Shown one piece after another: positions 1 through 6,643 of a stretch of DNA of 16,332 nucleotides (position 1 is its first letter; each line of letters begins with the position of its first letter). Both the position numbers and the translations under genes were made by a program. The notes beneath the pieces were generated by a model. It was not told the origin of the DNA. It worked only from the letters and a program-made list of their open reading frames with translations, and searched no databases. Source of the stretch: Actinomycetales bacterium (GTDB lineage Bacteria; Actinomycetota; Actinomycetes; Actinomycetales; Actinomycetaceae); NCBI GenBank assembly GCA_022838965.1, contig JALHDK010000017.1, forward strand, positions 1 to 16,332. The letters are read 5' to 3'.

Positions 1-6
1 TCCCCG

Positions 7-864
7 TCATTTCGGAATGATGAGCACCTGGCCGGGAAGGATGAGGTTCGGGTTCGTCAGGGCGTTGGCCGTGACGATCGCCTGCACCGTCACCCCGTAG
101 AGGGTGGCGATCCTGTACAGGGTGTCGCCCGGCTTCACCGCGTAGAGGGTCTGGCCGGTGGGTGTCGCCCCGAGGAGCTGCGAGATCGTGACGAGCTGGT
201 ACCCCGCGGCCCGGAGGCCGGTGATCATTCCCGGAAGGGCGTCCGGTGTCCCCGTTGCGCCCCCGCCCACGTGCATGAGGACGATCGCCCCCGGGCTGGC
301 CCCGGCGAGCACCTTGTCACGGATCGCGGTGGAGGAGACGCCCTGCCAGTCGGCGGTGTCGATGCTCCACATGATCGTGTGTCCGTAGCCCGCGTCGCCC
401 ACGGCCTGCAGCACGGTGGCGTTGTAGGCGCCGTACGGCGGGCGGAAGTAGGGCGCGGGTGCCTTGCCGGTGGCGGTGCGGATCGCGTTCGCGGCCCGAG
501 CCAGCTCATCGACCATCTGGGTGGCGGTGAGGCCCGTGAAGTAGGGGTGGGAGTAGGAGTGGTTGCCGACCTCGTGCCCCTGCGCCACCACGGAGCGCAC
601 CGCGTCAGGGTAGCTGGTCGCTGCCGTGCCGGTGGCGAAGAACGTCGACTTCACCCCGTGATCGGCGAGCACCTGGAGGATGCGCGGGACATTGCCCGCA
701 TCGCTCCCGAAGTCGAAGGTCAGGGCCATGACCTTCGATGAGGTGGTGACCCGCGATACCAGGATCGATGGACTCGCGGCGCTCGCCCCCACGGGGTGGA
801 GCACTCCGAGGAGCAGTGCCAGCAGCGTGACCATCGCGGCGCGGATCGTGCGAGCTGGTGTCAT
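7..864 (-). CDS. Secreted polysaccharide deacetylase (NodB fold) with C-terminal LysM domain
   Basis: Predicted extracytoplasmic carbohydrate esterase 4 enzyme that removes N-acetyl groups from peptidoglycan or another GlcNAc polymer, held on the wall by LysM. From the chosen ATG (285 aa): a signal peptide with hydrophobic core at about residues 9-22 and an ASA-type cleavage site near 29; NodB motif 1 TFDFG (49-53); motif 2 HSYSH (102-106), with metal-ligand histidines; motif 3 RPPYG (141-145); an IDTADWQG motif near 168-175; and LMH (196-198). LysM fills residues 239-285 (YAVKPGDTLYRIA to LPGQVLIIP). Motif 1 has Phe where canonical TFDDG has the metal-binding Asp. An in-frame GTG at 873 has AAGGGA only 1 base upstream; the ATG at 864 lies 10 bases from it and is preferred. 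A good promoter lies upstream. The family call is firm; the substrate is inferred. Confidence 0.9.
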   Translation of the reverse strand: MTPARTIRAAMVTLLALLLGVLHPVGASAASPSILVSRVTTSSKVMALTFDFGSDAGNVPRILQVLADHGVKSTFFATGTAATSYPDAVRSVVAQGHEVGNHSYSHPYFTGLTATQMVDELARAANAIRTATGKAPAPYFRPPYGAYNATVLQAVGDAGYGHTIMWSIDTADWQGVSSTAIRDKVLAGASPGAIVLMHVGGGATGTPDALPGMITGLRAAGYQLVTISQLLGATPTGQTLYAVKPGDTLYRIATLYGVTVQAIVTANALTNPNLILPGQVLIIPK

Positions 865-962
865 CCTGATCACGTCCCTTCGATGACTGCGTCACTCCGG
901 TGCGACTCGCGGGTGGCCGGCGGGCGGTCACCTCCGTGTCCACACTGATCGTGCGAGGGCGA

Positions 963-992
963 ATAATACCGCAACACATGGCATCCTGTAAA
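963..992 (-). promoter_or_regulatory. Sigma70-type promoter for the polysaccharide deacetylase gene
   Basis: On the minus strand a -35 hexamer TTTACA (992-987) is separated by 18 bases from a -10 hexamer TATTAT (968-963). Each is close to consensus, and the AT-rich patch stands out in this GC-rich spacer between divergent genes. It points at the deacetylase gene and would give a leader of roughly 90 bases. No transcript data; the call rests on hexamers and spacing. Confidence 0.6.
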
Positions 993-1053
993 GCCCTCCG
1001 CCAGTCACTCGTCCCGCTCGCATGGCGGCACCCGTGCGTGCGACAGTGGTGCC

Positions 1054-1887
1054 ATGAACTTCGTACGGGAGCGGATCCGCCACCCTGTAGTGGTGCGCCG
1101 GTTGCTGGTGCGGGCGGCGGAAGCGGTCGTCCCCTCGATCCGGCGCATCACCTTCACGGGTGACGACCTCGCCGGTTTCTCCAGTCTCGGTCCCGGCGAC
1201 CACATGAAGGTGTTCTTCCCGGACCCTGTGACCGGCCTCCTGTCCACTCCCGTGATCACGCCGGATGGTGCGGTGCAGCGTCCCGCTGACGCGGTCGTGA
1301 TCCAGCGGGACTTCACGCCGCGCGCCTTCCGGCCGGCGGGCACCGGTGGAGCCGAACTCGATGTCGACTTCGTCCTCCACGGCGACGCCGGCCCGGCCTC
1401 GGCGTGGGCGTCGCGCGCGCAGCCCGGGGACGAGGTCGCGATCGTCGGCCCGAGAAGCTCGAAACTGCCGCCGCGGGGGATCGAGCGGCTCGTCCTCGTG
1501 GCCGACGAGACGGCCCTCCCCTCGGCGTCACGCTGGCTGCGGGCGATGGGCGGGGACGTGGCCGTCACCGCGTTCTTCGACGTCGCCGACGAGGCCGTGG
1601 CGGACTACCTCGAGGACGACCTGCGGCGGCTCGCCTCCGCGATCGAGTGGCTCCCCCGGACGGACGGCACGGGGCTCGTCGAGGAGGAACTGCGGTCCCT
1701 CGGACCCCTCGACGAGCGCACGTTCGTGTCGATGGCGGGCGAGGCGGGCGGGCTCGTGCCGCTGCGCCGCTACCTTCGACGCGAGCTCGGCCTGCCGGCG
1801 GACCAGGTCGCGGTGACCGGCTACTGGAGGCGCGGCGTCGTCAACCTCGACCACCACGCCCCGATCGATCCCACCGACCCGGACTGA
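1054..1887 (+). CDS. Siderophore-interacting protein (FAD-binding ferric-siderophore reductase, ViuB/SIP family)
   Basis: Predicted cytoplasmic flavoenzyme that reduces ferric siderophores with NAD(P)H to release iron. The 277-aa length is normal. An FAD-binding beta-barrel covers about residues 10-130, with RDFTPR at 85-90 as the flavin-contact motif (RxYT class, Phe for Tyr), followed by a VDFVLHGDAGPASAWA segment (104-119) typical of the family. The NAD(P)-binding SIP half has LVLVADETALPS (146-157), VSMAGEAGGL (225-234) and the C-terminal GYWRRGVVN (256-264). The ATG at 1054 lacks a strong Shine-Dalgarno; GACAGT lies 6 bases before it, an actinobacterial leaderless-type arrangement. No siderophore synthesis or transport genes adjoin, and I saw no DtxR/IdeR-like iron box. 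It heads a same-strand run ending with ligC. Confidence 0.88.
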   Translation: MNFVRERIRHPVVVRRLLVRAAEAVVPSIRRITFTGDDLAGFSSLGPGDHMKVFFPDPVTGLLSTPVITPDGAVQRPADAVVIQRDFTPRAFRPAGTGGAELDVDFVLHGDAGPASAWASRAQPGDEVAIVGPRSSKLPPRGIERLVLVADETALPSASRWLRAMGGDVAVTAFFDVADEAVADYLEDDLRRLASAIEWLPRTDGTGLVEEELRSLGPLDERTFVSMAGEAGGLVPLRRYLRRELGLPADQVAVTGYWRRGVVNLDHHAPIDPTDPD

Positions 1888-1938
1888 GTCCGCCCGGCAG
1901 CACGCGAGAGACTCGCACACACCGCACGGGAGGCCAGA

Positions 1939-2853
1939 GTGGGATCCATGCCTGCGAATCGCGAGCGCACCTATCTGCGGCGCTCGCTCGCCGCCACGGG
2001 CGGTCTCGCGCTCCTGGCCGTGGCCTGGGGCTGGCTGGCGGGATCCCAGGTCATCCTCCTCGACGGGGCCTACGCGGTGATCGGCATGGCGCTGACCTGG
2101 ATGTCACTCTGGGCGTCGAGGCTGGCCGAATCGCGGCCCAGCGCGCGTTACCCCTACGGCCGTGAGGCGCTGGTCCCGCTCGCCATCGCCCTCCAGGGCT
2201 TCGCCCTTCTCGCCACCCTGGGCTATGCCGGTGTCGAGGCCGTGCGCGTCATCCTCGGGGGCGGCGGGGAGGTGGCGGCGGGTGCGCTCCTGGCGTACGG
2301 CGTCGTCAGTGGCGTGATCTCGCTCGTCCTGTGGCTTCTTCTCGCGCGGGCGGACAGCACCTCGGACCTGCTGCTGGCCGAGGCCCGTCAATGGGCGGCC
2401 GCGACGGTGTTCAGCCTGATCGTGGCGGCCGGGGCCGTGGCCGCGCTCGTCCTGCGGCGTCTCGGTTTCGGTGCGATCGAGCCGTACGTGGACTCCGTCC
2501 TGGTCCTGGTGGGCTGTGCCCTGCTCCTGCCGCAGCCGATCACCCTGCTCCGCGCGGCGTTGCGTGAACTGCTCGAGGGAGCCCCCACGACGGACGTTCA
2601 GCAGCCGGTCCAGGCCGGGGTGGACGCCGTCCGTCACCGCCACCGGCTCGGCGATCCGTCCGTGCGCATGTCCAAGGTGGGCCGGAAGCTCTACGTGGAC
2701 GTGGTGTTCCTCGTGGAGGCGGGCAGGTGGGCGGTGGACCAGGAGGACGTCGTCCGCCGCGAGATGGCCGCCGAACTGGCAGGACTCCCCTACGAACTCT
2801 GGCTCTCCGTGGAACTCACCACGGACCCCGGCAGGGCGGGCAGCCTGACGTGA
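1939..2853 (+). CDS. Cation diffusion facilitator (CDF) family membrane protein with degenerate metal site
   Basis: Inner-membrane protein of 304 aa with the CDF layout: transmembrane segments at about 18-35, 38-58, 80-105, 115-135, 150-172 and 182-200, the YPYGREAL signature (71-78) after TM2, and a C-terminal cytoplasmic domain (about 215-300). CDF proteins normally export Zn2+, Mn2+ or Fe2+ by proton exchange. The usual tetrahedral site (DxxxD in TM2, HxxxD in TM5) is mostly missing: TM2 reads LDGAYAVIG, so only Asp42 remains, and TM5 reads AEARQWAAATVFS where family members have ADALHHRSDALSS, giving Gln and Ala for His and Asp. Transport of a normal divalent metal is therefore doubtful. 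The GTG at 1939 was chosen because GGGAGG lies 5 bases upstream; the ATG at 1948 is the alternative. It follows the siderophore-reductase gene by 51 bases. Confidence 0.8.
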   Translation: MGSMPANRERTYLRRSLAATGGLALLAVAWGWLAGSQVILLDGAYAVIGMALTWMSLWASRLAESRPSARYPYGREALVPLAIALQGFALLATLGYAGVEAVRVILGGGGEVAAGALLAYGVVSGVISLVLWLLLARADSTSDLLLAEARQWAAATVFSLIVAAGAVAALVLRRLGFGAIEPYVDSVLVLVGCALLLPQPITLLRAALRELLEGAPTTDVQQPVQAGVDAVRHRHRLGDPSVRMSKVGRKLYVDVVFLVEAGRWAVDQEDVVRREMAAELAGLPYELWLSVELTTDPGRAGSLT

Positions 2854-2898
2854 CCGCCCGCACCTGCGGACGGCGCCGCCCGATGGCAGGATGACCGC

Positions 2899-3474
2899 AT
2901 GTACCTCACCGGTGAGCCCGCCGCCGACCGTCTGCTGGCTGAGGACGACCTCGCGCTCCTCATCGGGATGCTCCTCGACCAGCAGGTCACGATGGAGACC
3001 GCCTTCGCCGGTCCAGCGAAGATCCGGGACAGGCTCGGCTCGCTGGACGCGACCGTGCTCGCGGAGGCGGACCCGGCCCGCATCCAGGAGGTCTTCCGGC
3101 GGCCGCCCGCGGTGCATCGCTTCCCGGACTCCATGGCCGCCCGCACGCAGGCGCTCTGTGCCGCGGTTCGTGACGACTGGGATGGCAACGCCACCGCGAT
3201 CTGGACCCGGGGCGATCCTGACGGGGCCGAGGTGCTGCGACGGCTGAAGGCTCTGCCGGGATTCGGCGAGCAGAAGGCGAAGATCTTCCTCGCCCTTCTC
3301 GGCAAGCGCCGCGGCTTGCGGGCGCCCGGCTGGCAGGAGGCCGCCGCGCCCTACGGTGCGGACGGGATCCACATGTCCGTGGCGGACATTGTCGACGAGT
3401 CGTCGCTCCAGCGGGTGCGCGCCCACAAGAAGGCGATGAAGGCCGCCGGCAAGGGTCCGGGCAGCGGCTCGTGA
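2899..3474 (+). CDS. HhH-GPD-type putative base-excision repair protein
   Basis: A 191-aa cytoplasmic protein resembling the actinobacterial uncharacterised HhH-GPD group. Visible features are LLIGMLLDQQVTMETAF (20-36), the start of an HhH-GPD helical core; a helix-hairpin-helix at about 114-131 (LKALPGFGEQKAKIFLAL); and a basic Lys/Ala-rich C-terminus. The HhH-GPD superfamily contains DNA glycosylases, but the catalytic Asp with its usual VDTHV-like context is not evident; the corresponding stretch reads RAPGWQEAAAPYGADG. Enzyme activity cannot be asserted. The last codons overlap the ligC start by 4 bases (GTGA), implying translational coupling and a shared repair role. CAGGAT sits 6 bases before the ATG and could be a leaderless -10; AGGA within it could instead act as a Shine-Dalgarno. 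Confidence 0.82.
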   Translation: MYLTGEPAADRLLAEDDLALLIGMLLDQQVTMETAFAGPAKIRDRLGSLDATVLAEADPARIQEVFRRPPAVHRFPDSMAARTQALCAAVRDDWDGNATAIWTRGDPDGAEVLRRLKALPGFGEQKAKIFLALLGKRRGLRAPGWQEAAAPYGADGIHMSVADIVDESSLQRVRAHKKAMKAAGKGPGSGS

Positions 3475-4520
3475 TCACCGCGATCACCCCCATGCTCGCG
3501 AAGCCCGTTCCGGAGCTGCCTGCTCCGGACAGCGTGCCGGGGGGTCTGGCCTACGAACCGAAGTGGGACGGCTTCCGCGCGCTCGTGTCCCGCGACGGCG
3601 GCGTGGAGATCGGCAGTCGCGGCGCCAGGCCGCTGACCCGCTACTTCCCGGAACTGGTGGACGCCTTCTCCCGCCTCCTGCCCACGCCGTGCCTGCTCGA
3701 CGGTGAGGTGGTGGTACGCACCGGCTCCCCCGGCCGCGAGCGGCTGGACTGGGACGCACTCACCCAGCGGATCCACCCCGCCGCGAGCCGTGTCGAGCGT
3801 CTGGCACGGGAGACGCCCGCCTCATTCGTGGCCTTCGATCTGCTCGAGGTGGACGGCCAGTCACTGCTGACCCTGCCATTCGCCGACCGGCGTGAACGAC
3901 TGCAGGTCCTCCTGGCGGACACCCCCGCCCCCATCCATCTCACCCGCATGACCACCGACGTCGTGCTGGCGCGGCGCTGGCTCGTGGAGTTCGAGGGAGC
4001 GGGACTCGACGGCGTGATCGCGAAGCCGCTCGCCGCGCCCTACACGCCGGGGAAGCGGACGATGCTGAAGGTCAAGCACGAGCGCACCGCCGACGTCGTC
4101 GTCCTCGGCTATCGCGTCCACACCTCGGGCCGTGGCGTCGGATCGCTGCTCCTCGGCCTGTACGACGCCGCCGGTCAGCTCCGGAACGTGGGCGGCGCCT
4201 CCGCGTTCAGCGACCGGCGGCGGGTCGACCTCCTCGGCGAGCTCGAACCGTTCGTGATGCGCGACGACGACGGGCCGATCCGCCGCGAGACCGAACGATC
4301 GCGGTTCGCCTCCGGGAAGGACGTCTCCTACGTCGCGCTCGTCCCGGCGCTCGTGGCGGAGGTCAGGTACGACCACATGGAGGGCGATCGCTTCCGCCAC
4401 GTCGCACAGTTCGTCCGGTGGCGCCCGGACCGTGAGCCCCGGAGCTGCACCTTCGACCAGCTCGAGGTCCCGGCGGCCTACGACCTCGGCGATGTGCTGG
4501 TCGTGCGTCCCCCGCGGTGA
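3471..4520 (+). CDS. ligC: ATP-dependent DNA ligase, LigC type
   Basis: Seals nicked DNA through an ATP-derived enzyme-AMP intermediate. The 349-aa length fits LigC, which has only an adenylation and an OB domain. Nucleotidyltransferase motifs are in order: motif I EPKWDG (29-34, catalytic Lys31), motif III LLDGEVVV (75-82), motif IIIa FVAFDLLEVDG (119-129), motif IV EGAGLDGVIAKP (175-186) and motif V LKVKHE (199-204). An OB-fold follows from about 210, with a VAEVRYDHMEGDRFRH segment near 315-330. The GTG start overlaps the stop of the HhH-GPD gene by 4 bases; an internal ATG at 3492 is the alternative. It converges on a LigD-type polymerase gene, the same pairing as ligC (Rv3731) with Rv3730c in Mycobacterium tuberculosis. 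Mycobacterial work links LigC with Prim-PolC in base-excision repair. Confidence 0.94.
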   Translation: MITAITPMLAKPVPELPAPDSVPGGLAYEPKWDGFRALVSRDGGVEIGSRGARPLTRYFPELVDAFSRLLPTPCLLDGEVVVRTGSPGRERLDWDALTQRIHPAASRVERLARETPASFVAFDLLEVDGQSLLTLPFADRRERLQVLLADTPAPIHLTRMTTDVVLARRWLVEFEGAGLDGVIAKPLAAPYTPGKRTMLKVKHERTADVVVLGYRVHTSGRGVGSLLLGLYDAAGQLRNVGGASAFSDRRRVDLLGELEPFVMRDDDGPIRRETERSRFASGKDVSYVALVPALVAEVRYDHMEGDRFRHVAQFVRWRPDREPRSCTFDQLEVPAAYDLGDVLVVRPPR

Positions 4521-4538
4521 GGGGCGGACGACGGGCGA

Positions 4539-5546
4539 TCAGGGCTCGGCGCGGCGCGCGCGACTGGGTTGCACGCGCGGTGGCTCCCCCGGCATCTTCG
4601 GGTGTTCCGGGGGGAAGGGCAGCTCCCCGAGTCCGTGGGCGAGGTCGCGCTCCCACCACTCGAGCAGGGTGGCCAGCGTGCCGGGCCGCTCGTGCATGCC
4701 CGCCCATGGGTCGCCGCTCGATCGCAGCCGGCCCGGCACGGTGAGCACGGTCAGGTCGCGGGGGTCCACCCCGGACAGCTCGTCCCACCGGATCGGGGTC
4801 GAGACCGGGGCGTGCGGGAGGGCCCGGGGGCTCCAGGCCCCGGCGATCGTGCGATCCCGGGTGGCCTGGTTGAAGTCCGCGAACACCCGCGCACCCCGTT
4901 TCTCCTTCCACCACGAGGTGGTCACCCGAGTCGGCATGCGGCGCTCCAGTTCGCGGGCAGCGGCGATCACGGCGTGCCGGACGTCGAGGAACTCGTGGGT
5001 GGCCTCGATCGGCGCGTGGACGTGCAGCCCGCGGTTCCCGGAGGTCTTCACGAAGGCCTCCAGGCCCGCCTCGGCCAGGACGGTCCGGAGCGTGACGGCT
5101 GCCTGCACGGCGTCGCCGAAGTCCGTCCCGGGCTGGGGGTCGAGGTCCAGCCGAAGCTCGTCCGGGAAGTCCGGCCGTTCAGCCCGCGACGGCCACGGAT
5201 GGAAGACGATGGTGTTCATCTGGACGGCCCACACGGCGGTTGCCGGTTCGTCGATGACCAGCTGCGGGTGCGAGCGTGCGCTGGGGTAGGTGACCGTCAC
5301 CGCCCTCGCCCAGGCCGGCGTGCCCCGGGGCGGGTTCTTCGAGAAGAAGGACGCGCCGTCGACGCCGTCGGGGAACCTCTCGAGCGACACCGGACGACCG
5401 CCGTTGGCCGCCACGAACGCGTCGCCGACGGCGAGGAGGTATCGTGCCAGGTCCAGTTTCGTCAGCCCCAACAGTGGCCACAGCACCCGGTCCGGGCTGG
5501 AGAGACGGACGAGCCGCTCCCCGTGCGGTCCCGGCACGGAGAGCAT
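4539..5546 (-). CDS. LigD-type polymerase/primase domain protein (Prim-PolC-like)
   Basis: Stand-alone archaeo-eukaryotic-primase-family polymerase that fills short DNA gaps, often with ribonucleotides. From ATG 5546 (335 aa) the motifs are FFSKNPPRGTP (67-77), the catalytic metal-binding DELRLDLDP (129-137, with the DxD pair at Asp134 and Asp136), the nucleotide-binding SGNRGLHVH (169-177) and ARVFADFNQATRDRTIAGAW further on, carrying the third Asp. There is no ligase or phosphoesterase domain, so it is not a full LigD. A GTG at 5564 is in frame, but the GAGG 5 bases upstream of ATG 5546 favours the shorter form. The C-terminus is Pro/Arg-rich. Its stop lies 18 bases from that of ligC on the opposite strand. 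No Ku gene is in the window, consistent with gap repair rather than end joining (inference). Confidence 0.93.
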   Translation of the reverse strand: MLSVPGPHGERLVRLSSPDRVLWPLLGLTKLDLARYLLAVGDAFVAANGGRPVSLERFPDGVDGASFFSKNPPRGTPAWARAVTVTYPSARSHPQLVIDEPATAVWAVQMNTIVFHPWPSRAERPDFPDELRLDLDPQPGTDFGDAVQAAVTLRTVLAEAGLEAFVKTSGNRGLHVHAPIEATHEFLDVRHAVIAAARELERRMPTRVTTSWWKEKRGARVFADFNQATRDRTIAGAWSPRALPHAPVSTPIRWDELSGVDPRDLTVLTVPGRLRSSGDPWAGMHERPGTLATLLEWWERDLAHGLGELPFPPEHPKMPGEPPRVQPSRARRAEP

Positions 5547-5601
5547 GGTGGCCTCAGCGGCCACGGGGGGAACCCGCCCGGAGCGTCTGACGGGAGACAG
5601 C

Positions 5602-5636
5602 GCGAGGGCGCCGGGTGAGCCACCCGGCGCCCTCGC
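5602..5636 (-). terminator. Strong hairpin terminator behind the cold-shock gene
   Basis: A perfect 16-bp GC-rich stem (5602-5617 with 5621-5636) closed by a 3-base loop begins 15 bases after the cold-shock gene stop and ends before the polymerase gene. No U-tract follows on the minus strand, so it is a tract-less terminator of the kind common in actinobacteria. It would insulate the polymerase gene from cold-shock transcription. Confidence 0.75.
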
Positions 5637-5651
5637 TGCCGATACGGGCGA

Positions 5652-5858
5652 TCACCGGATCGCCGTGACCCGCTCCGCGTTCAGACCCTTCGGGCCTTCG
5701 ACGATCTCAAACTCGACGCGCTGTCCCTCCTCGAGGGTTCGGAAGCCCCGCGCGTTGATGGCGGACTGGTGGACGAACACGTCCTTACCTCCGCCGTCGA
5801 CCGCGATGAAGCCGAAACCCTTCTCGGCGTTGAACCACTTGACGGTTCCCTGTGGCAT
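5652..5858 (-). CDS. cspA: Cold-shock protein (CspA family)
   Basis: A 68-aa single cold-shock domain, the standard length. It opens [19 protein letters not shown], with the RNP1-type KGFGFIA at 13-19, followed by the RNP2-type DVFVHQSAI (26-34) and an [16 protein letters not shown] ending. It binds single-stranded RNA and DNA and acts as an RNA chaperone in the cytoplasm. A good GAGGA Shine-Dalgarno lies 6 bases before the ATG. It is monocistronic, closed by the strong hairpin at 5602-5636. The leader contains overlapping inverted repeats that could fold near the ribosome site. Actinobacteria carry several paralogues, so the symbol is generic. Confidence 0.95.
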   Translation of the reverse strand: MPQGTVKWFNAEKGFGFIAVDGGGKDVFVHQSAINARGFRTLEEGQRVEFEIVEGPKGLNAERVTAIR

Positions 5859-5877
5859 GTACTTTCCTCACGATGGT

Positions 5878-5904
5878 TGGGTCCCACTTGACTGACCCAG
5901 GTCA
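5878..5904 (-). promoter_or_regulatory. Overlapping inverted repeats in the cold-shock gene leader
   Basis: TGGGTC (5878-5883) and GACCCA (5894-5899) form a 6-bp inverted repeat with a 10-base loop. The same GACCC is also part of a second dyad, TGACC-CA-GGTCA (5893-5904). The two cannot form together. They lie 20-46 bases upstream of the cspA ATG, just above the Shine-Dalgarno. This could be a leader RNA structure or an operator; neither is shown. Confidence 0.3.
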
Positions 5905-5991
5905 CGTCGCTGGCAACCGGGGCCCGCGGGCGGGACGCACAGCGACCCCCCAGTGTCTCACGGATTGTGCGTCCGGTCGTGGGGAGCCGTT

Positions 5992-6643
5992 GTGAGAAAG
6001 CGCTCGGCGCGGACGGGCCGGGGCGTTCTCACGCGGGCATCTCGGCCATCGTGCCCACCGGCATCCCGGTGGTCACCGCGCAGGCGCGACCGTCCTCGCG
6101 GCCCGGCTCCTGCGTGACGCGCCAGGCGCGGTCGCTGCGGGCGTGGCGGACGTGGTCCGGTGCGACGTCGTCGTCCTCGCCCTTCCGCTGCGTCGCGTGC
6201 CGGAACTGGATCCGGCGCTGTTCCGCGGACGGGTGGTCGTGGACGCCACCAACCATCTGCCGGTCTGGGACGGGCCCCTGCCGGAGCTGGCGACCGCCCC
6301 GTCGACGTCCGAGTGGGTACAGCGGCACCTCGCGGGAGCGCTGGTGGTGAAGACACTCAACCACCTCGAGGCGGGCGAACTCGAGGAGGACGCCGCTCCT
6401 CCGGGGACGCCCGGCCGGCGGGCGCTGGCCGTTGCCGGCGACGACGACGACGCGGTCCGCGCGGTGCTGGCGCTCGTTGACCGGCTCGGCTTCGATGCCG
6501 TCGACGCCGGTCCACTCGCTGCCGGCGTGGCACTGGAGCCGCGTTCACACGTCTTCAACGGCCTGTATGCGCGGGACGAGCTGGTGCGGTTCCTCGGGCT
6601 CACCGCTCCGCGGTCAGCCAGCCGTGGCGGACCATCCACTTGA
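5992..6643 (+). pseudogene. Frameshifted remnant of an NADPH-dependent F420-reductase-like gene
   Basis: An intact stretch from about 6089 encodes the body of the F420-dependent NADP oxidoreductase family: VVRCDVVVLALPLRRVPEL, GRVVVDATNHLPVWDG, VVKTLNHL, GTPGRRALAVAGDD and DAGPLAAG. The N-terminal Rossmann part is not in this frame. Pieces of it appear in the other two: MRKRSARTGRGVLTRA from the GTG at 5992, which has GGGGAG 5 bases upstream, and SAIVPTGIPVVTAQAR at 6042-6089. Joining the three frames gives about 217 residues, near the family norm, so at least two one-base-class frameshifts (about 6036-6042 and 6084-6092) seem to break the gene. An intact family member would bind NADP through GxGxxG, which is not recognisable here. 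The alternative is a short protein from GTG 6143. The 3' end overlaps the P-type ATPase gene tail by 44 bases. Confidence 0.6.

Noticed and set aside
1877..1889. CGGAC-TGA-GTCCG dyad over the siderophore-reductase stop as a terminator
   Set aside because: Stem of only 5 bp with no U-tract, and the next gene follows closely on the same strand.
4521..4538. Terminator between the convergent ligC and polymerase genes
   Set aside because: The 18-base gap contains no inverted repeat of useful length.
2899..5564. Non-homologous end-joining operon (Ku, LigD)
   Set aside because: No Ku gene is in the window. The ligase is LigC-type and the polymerase lacks LigD ligase and phosphoesterase domains.
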